Shown: piece by piece, positions 54,568 to 63,378 of the stretch
Position numbering within the stretch: position 1 is the stretch's first letter
Layout: each line of letters begins with the position of its first letter
Assembly (NCBI GenBank): GCA_021781965.1
Contig: JAJXVU010000001.1
Coordinates: 119,536-183,535 of the forward strand
Origin: Pseudomonadota bacterium
Lineage (GTDB): Bacteria > Pseudomonadota > Gammaproteobacteria > UBA1113
Length of the DNA stretch: 64,000 nt
Direction of reading: 5' to 3'
Made by a program: the position numbers and the translations under genes
Notes under the pieces: generated by a model
The model's database searches: none
Told to the model about the DNA's origin: nothing
Seen by the model: only the letters and a program-made list of their open reading frames with translations

Positions 54568-54747
54568 ATGTTAGTTTTAACACGACGCATAGGTGAGAGC
54601 ATCATCATAAGCGATGACATTCTGATTCGCGTATTGGATGTAAGCGGCCAGGTGAAACTCGGTATAGAAGCACCTCAAGATATTTCGGTACATAGAGAAG
54701 AGATCTACGACAAGATCAAAGCCGGATTGTCGGAAGATAGAGAGTAG
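54568..54747 (+). CDS. csrA: Carbon storage regulator CsrA
   Basis: 59 residues from ATG 54568; an upstream in-frame start at 54532 would add 12 residues foreign to the family. CsrA is a homodimeric RNA-binding protein that represses or stabilises mRNAs through GGA motifs and in Legionella and Coxiella controls the intracellular developmental switch. [20 protein letters not shown] and [22 protein letters not shown] are standard, with Arg/Leu/Val of beta-1 and VHREEI of beta-5 in place. AAGGAGAG is 9 bases upstream, inside the leader peptide gene. Confidence 0.96.
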   Translation: MLVLTRRIGESIIISDDILIRVLDVSGQVKLGIEAPQDISVHREEIYDKIKAGLSEDRE

Positions 54748-54762
54748 TGTCGTTTAAAAGGG

Positions 54763-54845
54763 GATGGTCGAGTGGTTCAGTGGCCACTCTACCATCTAAA
54801 ATACGATATAGCACACCATCCGTTAATTAGGGAGTCGCTGACTCC
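54763..54845 (+). ncRNA. Double-hairpin element after csrA
   Basis: GATGGT-C-GAGTGG pairs with CCACTC-T-ACCATC (54763-54796, 12 pairs and one mismatch). A second hairpin GGAGTC-GCT-GACTCC is at 54831-54845. A later ACCATCC (about 54814-54820) could compete for the first arm, allowing two folds. It may be the csrA transcript's 3' structure or a separate small RNA. The remaining bases to 55114 show no gene. Confidence 0.4.
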
Positions 54846-55114
54846 TGAATTGAATAAAGTATTATCATCAAAAAATAAAGTTCTCTATTACCCCAGCCAA
54901 AGATAAAATAACTTTTCCTCCTAGGTTTTGAGAAAACTCGTATCACTGATTCCATTTCTCCTTCCTTTTTTGAATTAGTACTTCAAGAAAGTAGGGTTTA
55001 GCAGCTGAAAAGTTTAAAATGTATACAGATTTGCGTGTCATTAGCTCCCGCCTTGAAAAATCCCCCTGTCGCCCTCATATATAAGACAACAAACAATATT
55101 ATAAGGGGTTTTTT

Positions 55115-57040
55115 ATGACAGCAACGGCAACAGCACAAAAACAGACCTGTGGCTTTCAGGCGGAAGTAGGGCAGGTATTACATTTGGTCACCCATTCGCT
55201 TTATTCCAACCGTGAAATATTCTTAAGAGAATTAGTTTCTAATGCTTCAGATGCATTGGACAAGCTGCGCTTTTTAGCCGTTAGCGAGCCTAGCTATTTG
55301 GAAAACGACACCGAGCTGGGTATCCATATCGAAATCGATAAAGAGGCTAAAACCCTAACCATACGCGACAATGGTATAGGTATGGACAGAGACGAAATTA
55401 TTGCCCATTTGGGAACTATTGCCAAATCAGGTACCAAAGAATTTTTAAAGGTGTTATCCGCTCAACAAAGTAAAGAAAGTCTATTGATTGGCCAATTTGG
55501 GGTAGGGTTTTATTCCTCCTTTATCGTGGCCGATAAAGTGACCGTACGTAGTCGTAAGGCAGGCCTTGCCGCAGAAACTGGGGTGGAATGGGAATCTACG
55601 GGTGAAAGCGATTTCAGCGTAGCCGCCATTACCAAAGCCACGCGCGGCACAGAAGTGATTCTGCATTTAAAAGAAGATGCAGCAGAATTTCTAGACAGCT
55701 GGCGTATTAAGAGCTTAATTCATAAATATTCCGATCACATTTCTTTTCCTATTTGGATGCAAAAAGAAGTAGAGCCACAAGCGGATGAAGAAAAAGATAA
55801 AAATATCAGCGATGCCGTCGTGTTTGAAACGGTCAATCGTGCTCAAGCCTTGTGGACTTTGCCGAAAAGCAAGATTTCCGATCAAGAATATATTGAATTT
55901 TATAAGCATATTTCGCACGATTTTTCAGATCCCTTAGCTTGGGCGCATAATAAAGTCGAAGGTAAATTGGAATACACCAGTTTATTGTATATTCCTAAAA
56001 ATCCTCCCTTCGATTTATATCAACGCGATGTAGGCAGGGGCTTAAAGCTGTATGTGAAACGCGTATTCATTATGGATGATGCCGAACAATTACTGCCTAT
56101 GTATCTGCGTTTTGTGAAGGGCGTAATCGATTCCAATGATTTACCCTTAAACGTATCGCGTGAATTGTTGCAAAATAACGAGGTGATAGAATCCTTGCGC
56201 GCAGCAACGGCACGCCGTATTTTAGATCTGTTGGAGAAGATGTCTAAGGAAGAAGCGGATAAATACGCTGAATTCTGGAAATCTTTTGGCCCCGCGTTAA
56301 AAGAAGGTATTGCCGAAGATTTTGCCAACAAAGATAAAATCGCTTCTTTATTGCGTTTTGAAACGACGCGCAGTGATGGCAAAACCGATGTTTCTTTGGC
56401 CGATTACATTGCACGCATGAAAGATAAACAAGACAAAATCTATTATGTGACTGCCGATTCTGCCGCCGCCGCGCGTCATAGTCCGCAATTGGAAATATTC
56501 AAGCAAAAAGATATAGAAGTATTGCTGTTGTCGGATCGAGTCGATGAATGGTTAGTGGTGCATTTGTCCGAATTTGAAGGTAAATCGCTGCAATCTATCG
56601 CTAAAGGCGCGTTGGACTTAGACACTTTTGCCAATGAAGAAGAAAAGAAAGCGCATGAACAAATTGCCGCTGAATTAAAACCATTGGCTGAAGCGGTTAA
56701 AGAAGCTTTAGGCGATGCGGTGAAAGAAGTGCGTATTAGCCATCGTTTAACCGATTCTCCCGCTTGTGTGGTTGCCGATGACAACGATTTGGGCGGTCAT
56801 GTGCAACGCTTATTAAAAGCTGCTGGACAAGCGATGCCAGAAAGTAAACCTATTTTGGAATTAAATCCAAATCATCTTATAGTCAAGCAATTGGATCAGA
56901 ATAAGGGTACGGCGCAGTTTAAACAATGGAGTCAGATTTTATTGTCACAAGCCATTTTGGCCGATGGTGCGCCTTTGGTGGATCCGGCTATGTTTGTGAA
57001 TCAATTGAATGACTTGTGGAAAGATTTGTTAGCACGTTGA
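55115..57040 (+). CDS. htpG: Hsp90-family chaperone HtpG
   Basis: 641 residues. The N-terminal GHKL ATPase has [19 protein letters not shown] (Mg-binding Asn), [13 protein letters not shown] and [17 protein letters not shown]. The middle domain carries the catalytic-Arg loop ([17 protein letters not shown]), and a C-terminal dimerisation domain ends the protein. Eukaryotic charged linker and MEEVD are absent, as expected. An AAGGGG site lies just before the start. An inverted repeat pair and a strong terminator follow. Confidence 0.97.
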
Positions 57041-57064
57041 TATTTTCGGAGGATTAATAAAATT

Positions 57065-57128
57065 TCCGAGCCGCGACCGTTAGGGAGCGGGATTCAAAGA
57101 ATCCATCTCCCTAACGGTCGCGCCTCGG
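57065..57128. repeat. Inverted pair of dispersed repeats forming a long hairpin
   Basis: A forward copy (57065-57090) and an inverse copy (57106-57128) after htpG face each other with a ~19-base loop. Counting the flanking TTTCCGAG/CTCGGAAA the stem is about 25 pairs with a single mismatch (GCCGCG opposite CGCGCC). Confidence 0.9.
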
Positions 57129-57182
57129 AAAATAGTTCACATTATGCGCAGATATTTTATTTCGCGTCTCTATGAAGGACAT

Positions 57183-57211
57183 AAAAAAAGCGCGAATATC
57201 GCGCTTTTTTT
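57183..57211. terminator. Bidirectional intrinsic terminator
   Basis: AAAAAAAGCGCGA-ATA-TCGCGCTTTTTTT: GC-rich core flanked by A7 and T7, symmetrical, so it would work on both strands. It lies 142 bases after the htpG stop. The rest of 57212-57502 is AT-rich, with no gene. Confidence 0.9.
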
Positions 57212-57502
57212 AAAGAGCATTTCGTTGGCACTGATTCTGAACCACACATCCCACTAGGTGGAATTGGATAGAATTGTTTTAGGCTTCTTGCTACAAGGCA
57301 AGCTTGCGCACCGCAATCACTGACCCTGGTTCCTGTATATTTCAGTATCGGCTCAGAAATAATATGCCAATCAAAACGCTCACTTATAGTATAGTCAATA
57401 TTTATAGCAGTTACAAGTATATACTATATTGCAAGATGTGGACAAAATATTAACTGTGGGCATAAGAATGGAATATAATTAGACGCTTTTATTAGGAGAA
57501 TA

Positions 57503-58747
57503 ATGATGCCTCATGACGTTAGCCTGATTGCCACGATTGTTGCCAGCTTTGGTCTTGCGCTGATCTTTGGCTTTATTGCCACGCGTCTGAAAATGCCGCC
57601 ATTGGTAGGTTATCTGTTTGCGGGGATCTTGATCGGTCCGGCGACTCCCGGATTTGTAGCAGACGTTGGTTTAACAAAACAGCTTGCGGAAATCGGTGTG
57701 ATGTTACTCATGTTCGGCGTAGGATTGCATTTTTCGCTCGCAGATTTGATGTCAGTAAAGCGCATCGCTGTTACAGGCGCTATTGTGCAAATTATAGTGG
57801 CTGTGCTGTTAGGTATGGGTACTGCATCCTTATGGGGATGGAGTCTAGGGAATTCTCTAGTGTTTGGCCTCTGTCTTTCGGTAGCCAGTACGGTTGTGTT
57901 GCTACGTGCCTTAGAGGCTAAGGGGCTTCTTAAGTCAGTCAATGGTCAAATTGCAATGGGATGGTTGGTTGTTGAAGATCTGGTGATGGTGTTAGTACTC
58001 GTTCTGTTGCCAGCGCTAGCCAGTGTGCTCTCGGCTAGCCATGCAGCTGTAATCTCAAGCAGCGATGTCTGGCAAGCTGTGGGGCTTACATTGGTCAAAA
58101 TGATCGCCTTCTTTGCTTCGATGCTGATCTTTGGGCGGCGAGTTTTACCCAAAGTGCTTTGGTATATAGCGCGTACCGGTTCTCAAGAGCTTTTCACCTT
58201 GGGCGTAGTAGCTATTGCAGTGGGTGTTGCTTTTGGCGCAGCTAAGCTATTTGATATGTCGTTTGCCTTAGGGGCTTTTTTTGCCGGGATGATGATGCGT
58301 GAATCCGACTTCAGTCATCGTGCAGCCAGTGAATCTTTACCATTGCGCGATGCTTTTGCCGTACTGTTTTTTGTCTCAGTGGGGATGTTGTTTGATCCCA
58401 GCATCATTTGGACAGAACCAATGAAGTTATTAACGGTAGTCGCTATCATCATGGTGGGTAAAACAATTGCGGCAATGATATTGGTTTTATTGCTCAAATA
58501 TCCGCTGAATACCGCCGTAACCGTAGGCGCAAGCTTGGCACAGATAGGCGAATTTTCATTTATTTTAGCGAGCTTAGGTGTTACCCTAGGCCTCATGTCT
58601 ATGCAAGCGCAAAGCTTGGTACTGGCCGGAGCGTTGATCTCCATTGCAGCTAATTCAGTAGTTTTTTTAGGGCTTGAATTTTTCAAAAGCTGGGCGCTCA
58701 AGCGATCAGCATTTGCAAGGCGGTTGGAACATCGGGATAGAGGATAA
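57503..58747 (+). CDS. YbaL-like cation:proton antiporter lacking the RCK domain
   Basis: 414 residues, about 12 transmembrane helices (CPA2 family). The sequence tracks E. coli YbaL closely: RLKMPPLVGYLFAGILIGP, ELGV-like EIGVMLLMFGVGLHFSL, LCLSVASTVVLLRALE, IAMGWLVVEDLVMVL, FALGAFFAGMMMRESDFSHR and AVLFFVSVGMLFDP. YbaL/KefB proteins continue with a ~140-residue TrkA-N/RCK nucleotide-binding domain; here the protein ends after the last helix (RRLEHRDRG). It may be a genuine short form or a truncation. A diverged repeat follows at 58750-58800. TAGGAG precedes the start. Confidence 0.87.
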   Translation: MMPHDVSLIATIVASFGLALIFGFIATRLKMPPLVGYLFAGILIGPATPGFVADVGLTKQLAEIGVMLLMFGVGLHFSLADLMSVKRIAVTGAIVQIIVAVLLGMGTASLWGWSLGNSLVFGLCLSVASTVVLLRALEAKGLLKSVNGQIAMGWLVVEDLVMVLVLVLLPALASVLSASHAAVISSSDVWQAVGLTLVKMIAFFASMLIFGRRVLPKVLWYIARTGSQELFTLGVVAIAVGVAFGAAKLFDMSFALGAFFAGMMMRESDFSHRAASESLPLRDAFAVLFFVSVGMLFDPSIIWTEPMKLLTVVAIIMVGKTIAAMILVLLLKYPLNTAVTVGASLAQIGEFSFILASLGVTLGLMSMQAQSLVLAGALISIAANSVVFLGLEFFKSWALKRSAFARRLEHRDRG

Positions 58748-58873
58748 TTTTTAACTACGCTCTTTCGGAAATTTCCGCGACCGAAAGGGCGCGGGGTTAG
58801 AGACCAGATAGCCGAGATATACTCTAATGCACCCAATATGCTTTTTTCTTACTACAAGCCGCGGGTAGTTACC

Positions 58874-60304
58874 TTAATTCTTTTTATTAAACCGCATCTT
58901 AGGAAACTCTATGGTAATACAAAACCCAGTTTCTGTTTCAGGGTGTGTACTTTCCAGAGTAATGGTCGCTTGATGCAGATCAGCAATTTGTTGCACAATG
59001 GCTAAACCTAAACCAGTACCATGCGCTTTATTACCCAATACTCGGTAAAAACGCTCAAATATGCGCTTACGGTATGCAGGTGGTACACCCGGGCCATTGT
59101 CCGCAACTTGCAACACGATAGATTGTTTCTTTTCTTCTAAACGTACCCAAATATGCGAATTCGGTGGACTGTAACGAATGGCATTGTCTAGTAAATTACG
59201 AATTAATATAGAGATGCTGGTCATTTGTCCTTGCAAGGCTAAAGCATGTTCTGGGGAGATCAATTCTATTTCAATTTTCTTTTCTATCGCCTTAGGGACT
59301 ACATCGGTTATTTCATCAACGGTTAATCTATGCATATCAAAGGTGCTAATGTCAGTCAGGGTATAGGCTTCTTCAGGTACTATACGGCTTAAAGTTAATA
59401 ACTGTTGCACGATATGGGTACTGCGATCAGCAATGCTAATCAACTTGTCTAATGCCGCTTTACGTTCTTGTGAATCTTTTAATTTTAAGGCCAATTGTGC
59501 TTGCGATTTTAATGCGGCCAACGGTGTACGCAATTCATGGGCAGCATCAGCGGCAAAACGTTTTTCTCGTTCAAAAGCACTTTGTAAACGGCTTAACAGT
59601 TTATTGAGTTCATCGACCAAGGCGGAGACTTCAATCGGTACAGAAGTTGAATCTACTATAGACAGATTCGAGCGATCTCGATTTGAAACCTCATAGGCGA
59701 TTTTGTTTAAAGGCGATAGACCCCGCCCTATAGTGATCCAAATCATAAAACCTAATAATGGGTAAATGAGCAGCATAATAAAGATATCATCTCTAGCAAT
59801 GCTGCGTGCTAATTGTACCCGCGAGTCGGAGCGTTCTCCCACAATGATCTGTAGGTTGCTATCGGTATCGGTAATGGTGAGAGAACGCCAGGTGCGGCCG
59901 TCTATTTTAATATTGGCAAAACCATCTACGCCGTTGGATAAATAGGCTAGGGGAGCATTAACTGAGTGCACTAATAGACTTCCTTTTGCATCCCAGACCT
60001 GAAATTGAAACTTATCTTCTAGGTTTATATTTTTGTTTATGCCGGAGCGAGACATTTGGCGTACTATAGTTGGGATTTCGTTAAATTGTTTCTGAATTTG
60101 AGTTAGATCGCGCGTTTTAAAATCGTCGCTTATTAAGGCTTGAAAGACCAATCCCGATTGCCCTAGCAGTGAATCCAAGTGTTGCTCAATATCTCGTTGG
60201 TCTAAGATATAATTACCAATTACCGTCAAAGTCGTTGCCAACGTAATCCAAATTAGGAGGTTTATAACTAAAAATTTTCTAATCGAATAAGTCATGATTC
60301 GCAA
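58874..60304 (-). CDS. Two-component sensor histidine kinase (QseC/PmrB type)
   Basis: 476 residues from TTG 60304, which has AGGAG five bases upstream; ATG 60295 is the alternative. Two transmembrane helices (about 8-27 and 170-190) bound a ~140-residue periplasmic sensor. Then come HAMP, HisKA with FAADAAHELRTPLAALKSQAQ (phospho-His about 260), and the HATPase N (LLDNAIRYSP), G1 (VADNGPGVP) and G2 (GTGLGLAIV) boxes. The signal is unknown. It follows its response regulator on the same strand, but 164 bases and a repeat element separate them. Confidence 0.9.
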   Translation of the reverse strand: MRIMTYSIRKFLVINLLIWITLATTLTVIGNYILDQRDIEQHLDSLLGQSGLVFQALISDDFKTRDLTQIQKQFNEIPTIVRQMSRSGINKNINLEDKFQFQVWDAKGSLLVHSVNAPLAYLSNGVDGFANIKIDGRTWRSLTITDTDSNLQIIVGERSDSRVQLARSIARDDIFIMLLIYPLLGFMIWITIGRGLSPLNKIAYEVSNRDRSNLSIVDSTSVPIEVSALVDELNKLLSRLQSAFEREKRFAADAAHELRTPLAALKSQAQLALKLKDSQERKAALDKLISIADRSTHIVQQLLTLSRIVPEEAYTLTDISTFDMHRLTVDEITDVVPKAIEKKIEIELISPEHALALQGQMTSISILIRNLLDNAIRYSPPNSHIWVRLEEKKQSIVLQVADNGPGVPPAYRKRIFERFYRVLGNKAHGTGLGLAIVQQIADLHQATITLESTHPETETGFCITIEFPKMRFNKKN

Positions 60305-60338
60305 CTATACTCCTATACTCTTTGCATTTGTAGTTAGG

Positions 60339-60442
60339 GGGCGTTGCCTTCGCCCATCTTGCGCAAGTCATGTAGGGTACTACACTTCTTGTGCTTGAGG
60401 GCTCGGCGCCTACCCTAAAAATCAACTGCTGTGAATATATAC
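60339..60442 (-). repeat. ~105 bp dispersed repeat, copy 2
   Basis: Inverse orientation of the element at 21535-21638. Read on the minus strand it runs TATATATTCACAGCAG + TTGATTTTTAGG ... GCGCAAGATGGGCGAAGGCAAC. It lies between the response-regulator and kinase genes. Confidence 0.87.
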
Positions 60443-60468
60443 GCATGTACCGAAAAGCGCAGGCGTTA

Positions 60469-61134
60469 TTATAATTCATCTTTTTCAATCATATATCCTA
60501 CGCCACGTATAGTGCGGATCATGTCGTTGCCAAATTTTTTACGTAGGTTATGGATATGTACTTCTAGTGCGTTAGAGTCCACATCTTCATCCCAGCTGTA
60601 AATACTTTGTGTTAATTGTTCGCGCGACAAAGCCTTACCCGGATTTTCTAATAATTTCTGCAATAAAGCAAATTCGCGGCGAGGTAGACTGAAGGATTGA
60701 TCTTCAAACGCAACCGTATGTGCGGCTGGATCGAGCTGGATACCTTTATACATAATAATGGGATTAGCGCGTCCGGAGTCACGGCGACGCATGGCACGTA
60801 TACGCGCAGATAATTCATCTAAATCGAAAGGTTTGACCATATAATCGTCGGCACCCATGTCTAAGCCTTTGACCCGTTCTTCTATGGCTTCGTGGGCAGT
60901 GAGGATTAAAATGGGAATAGAATTGCCTTGATTACGCACAGTGCGTAGAACTTCTAATCCAGGAATTTTAGGCAAACCTAAATCCAATATAGCGACATCA
61001 AAATTTTCGGTGGATAAGGCGCTGATGGCTGCTTGACCATCTTTTACCCAATCAACAGTGTTACCTTCTCTAGCCAAAGCAGTACGAATGATTTCCCCTA
61101 AGTCTTCATCGTCTTCTATTAATAACGCACGCAT
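60469..61134 (-). CDS. Two-component response regulator (OmpR/PhoB type, QseB/PmrA-like)
   Basis: 221 residues. The receiver domain has the acidic pair IEDDEDLG, phospho-acceptor Asp51 (VAILDLGLPK), the Thr of LILTAHEA and Lys of YMVKPFDLDEL. The C-terminal winged helix ends with SNALEVHIHNLRKKFG and IRTIRGVGYMIE, the standard DNA-recognition and wing segments. QseB/PmrA members often regulate LPS modification. First gene of a two-component operon with the downstream kinase. Intact. Confidence 0.92.
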   Translation of the reverse strand: MRALLIEDDEDLGEIIRTALAREGNTVDWVKDGQAAISALSTENFDVAILDLGLPKIPGLEVLRTVRNQGNSIPILILTAHEAIEERVKGLDMGADDYMVKPFDLDELSARIRAMRRRDSGRANPIIMYKGIQLDPAAHTVAFEDQSFSLPRREFALLQKLLENPGKALSREQLTQSIYSWDEDVDSNALEVHIHNLRKKFGNDMIRTIRGVGYMIEKDEL

Positions 61135-61357
61135 TGATAATTATCTCCACAGTTTAAAACATAGGGTATATAGTAGACTGAAATTAAGAAAAGAGCAATT
61201 TTATGGCAGTTAGAACCTATCGGAATTTCATTTCTATTTTTGGCCCGTATCCTTAATGTTGCGTCTTAAACATAATTCGCGTTATCAATGTTTAGTCTTG
61301 TACGTCAGGACGTAGAGTGCTCGCAAAATGATATATAAACGCCTAGATCACACCGCT

Positions 61358-62080
61358 TCATGGCAATTGTAATAGATGTAATGGCTTAAAATAAGCCATT
61401 ACCTCAGGATTATGGATAAAGGATAAGTTGTAAGGATGTTCAGCATAATGGCGCTGAAAACGGTGGCTCACGGGGAAATCGTCGATTACCTGCGCCAAAC
61501 GACCCCATAACAGCAATTCGGTCTGAGGTGCCTTTTCTGCGATTAAGGACAGCAGTTTGGCCATAAAGGGTTGCCAGGCTTTGGTATCTTTTTGTACCGG
61601 TTTGTCTGATAATACTAGGGAAGCGTTGAGCAGTAAAAATCCATTCCTTTCTAAAGCGGCGAATAACTGCGGCAAGGTTTGTATAAATTTTGACTTATCC
61701 AAGGCTGCAATCGCGGGCTGCGACAAATCATCTGCAGTTAATGCCCCTTCGGCCAGCAACAACATTTTTAAGATATTACGCAAAGAAGTCGCACGATTGA
61801 TGGCTTTGGAAAGCCCAGACTCACTCCACAAATTATCTACGCTGGCGTCGTAAAAAGCATAGCCGTTAGCGGAAATAGCGCGAGGATAGGGCGATTCGCC
61901 AAATAAAATGACTTTTAACTGAGAGAAGGGCAGTGAAAAAGCATTGAACATCGCTTTGGGCCCCGGTAACCAATTTGGATTTTCAAGCAAGCTATGCTTA
62001 TAATCGGGGCAGACTTCCGCAAACGCATTTTCTACTAAAGGAAGCCAACTGGGGTCTATAGCTGAGAAGTTAAATGTCAT
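61358..62080 (-). CDS. Ung-like protein with altered catalytic motif
   Basis: 240 residues, aligned along its length to family 1 uracil-DNA glycosylase: a [14 protein letters not shown] region, motif [39 protein letters not shown] and EHPYNLSF near the end. In active Ung motif A is GQDPYH; here it is GESPYP, so the water-activating Asp, the Gln and the His are all changed. The late His of HPSPLS survives (EHPYNLS). Uracil excision in the usual way seems unlikely. It could be a repurposed DNA-binding relative. Divergent from the Trm112-like gene. Confidence 0.7.
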   Translation of the reverse strand: MTFNFSAIDPSWLPLVENAFAEVCPDYKHSLLENPNWLPGPKAMFNAFSLPFSQLKVILFGESPYPRAISANGYAFYDASVDNLWSESGLSKAINRATSLRNILKMLLLAEGALTADDLSQPAIAALDKSKFIQTLPQLFAALERNGFLLLNASLVLSDKPVQKDTKAWQPFMAKLLSLIAEKAPQTELLLWGRLAQVIDDFPVSHRFQRHYAEHPYNLSFIHNPEVMAYFKPLHLLQLP

Positions 62081-62110
62081 TTTTTTGTACTCTTACCTGA
62101 GGAGATATTC

Positions 62111-62296
62111 ATGGATCACGCATTGCTTGAAATTTTAGTGTGTCCGATTTGTAAAGGTAAATTAGTTTACCATAAAACGGCTAAAGAATTGATTTGCAAG
62201 GCCGATAAGCTGGCCTATCCTATACGCGACGATATTCCCGTCATGTTGAGCGATGAAGCGCGAAAATTGAGTTTGGAAGAGTACGATAAACTTTAA
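62111..62296 (+). CDS. Trm112-like zinc protein (UPF0434/YcaR)
   Basis: 61 residues, standard length. [20 protein letters not shown] gives one Cys pair and [21 protein letters not shown] the third Cys and the conserved Tyr-Pro-Ile...Pro-Val-Met-Leu. Trm112-type proteins are small activators of methyltransferases; the bacterial form is uncharacterised. GAGGAG lies before the ATG. Its stop overlaps the end of the convergent asparaginase gene by 4 bases. Confidence 0.9.
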   Translation: MDHALLEILVCPICKGKLVYHKTAKELICKADKLAYPIRDDIPVMLSDEARKLSLEEYDKL

Positions 62297-63303
62297 TAAC
62301 TCAATTCCCCACGCAGACTACGCCCATATTGCTGCCGTATCCAATTAGAATCATTAGAAATGCTGCATAAGAATTGTAATTTGACGGTAGCTGCCTCTGG
62401 TGTCATGTCCTGTGCTGAGATAACACCTATTTCTTGTAAAGCTTGGCCGGTGGCATAACTGGTCATATTCACGTGACCTTTCAAACATTGCGAACAATTG
62501 GCGATGATTACACCGCGCGCAATGGCTTGTTCCAATAATGAAAATAGTTTTTTATCTATTGTGGGAACATTACCACTACCATAAGTATGTAATAACAGTG
62601 CGCGTAGAGGATGATGCAACAAGGTATCTAAGAAATCTAAACTGTATCCAGGGAAAAAACGAAAATGAGCCAATGTGATTGGAATATACTTATGTAAGGC
62701 GAGTGCTTTGGCATCGGTGGCGCAAAAAAGTTCAGTATGCGCTAATAATTCACTCCCTACTTCGGCCAAAGGAGGATAATTCGGTGATAAAAAAGCATTG
62801 TAACCTATCGCATCGATTTTGTGAGCACGATTGCCGCGCAGTAGATAATGATTAAATAAAATAGCGACCTCAGGAAAACAATAACGGCTGGCTAGCAGCA
62901 AGGCTGAAATCAAATTTTCTCTGGCATCAGAATGGGCCTCGGTCAAAGCCACTTGAGCACCGGTTAAGATCACCGGTTTGTTTAGACCATCGATCATAAA
63001 CGATAGGGCACAAGCCGTGTAAGCCATGGTATCCGTACCGTGTAAGATGATAAAACCGTCATAATCCTCATATGCTTTGATGATGTCTTTGGCCAAGACA
63101 TTCCAATGATGCAAGGTCATATTGGAAGAATCGATCAGCGGCGTATATTCGACTATATCGTAATGGGGCATATCCTCATGACTAAAAGCACGGTCTTCGG
63201 CCATGAGTTTGGATAATAGGCCAGCAGTGGGCTGGTAACCGGTGGCAGTTTTCGCCATGCCTATGGTACCGCCGGTGTATAAAATTAATATAGCCTTTTT
63301 CAT
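62293..63303 (-). CDS. ansA: L-asparaginase, type I (cytoplasmic)
   Basis: 336 residues. It hydrolyses asparagine to aspartate and ammonia. The first catalytic Thr is in [20 protein letters not shown], and the second active-site box is [21 protein letters not shown] (Thr-Asp) with a Lys about 70 residues on. There is no signal peptide, so it is the cytoplasmic AnsA form. Length fits. Monocistronic. Confidence 0.92.
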   Translation of the reverse strand: MKKAILILYTGGTIGMAKTATGYQPTAGLLSKLMAEDRAFSHEDMPHYDIVEYTPLIDSSNMTLHHWNVLAKDIIKAYEDYDGFIILHGTDTMAYTACALSFMIDGLNKPVILTGAQVALTEAHSDARENLISALLLASRYCFPEVAILFNHYLLRGNRAHKIDAIGYNAFLSPNYPPLAEVGSELLAHTELFCATDAKALALHKYIPITLAHFRFFPGYSLDFLDTLLHHPLRALLLHTYGSGNVPTIDKKLFSLLEQAIARGVIIANCSQCLKGHVNMTSYATGQALQEIGVISAQDMTPEAATVKLQFLCSISNDSNWIRQQYGRSLRGELSY

Positions 63304-63378
63304 GATACTTTCCGCAATCTTTTGTTGTTTCCTATAGTATATGTCATAATGGCCAAAATCGGCAGTTATGGGGAAAAA

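Noticed and set aside
54761..54800. tRNA-like text (GGTCGAGTGGTTCAGTGG)
   Set aside because: It resembles a D-arm but there is no anticodon arm, T-arm or acceptor pairing; it is explained by a simple long hairpin.
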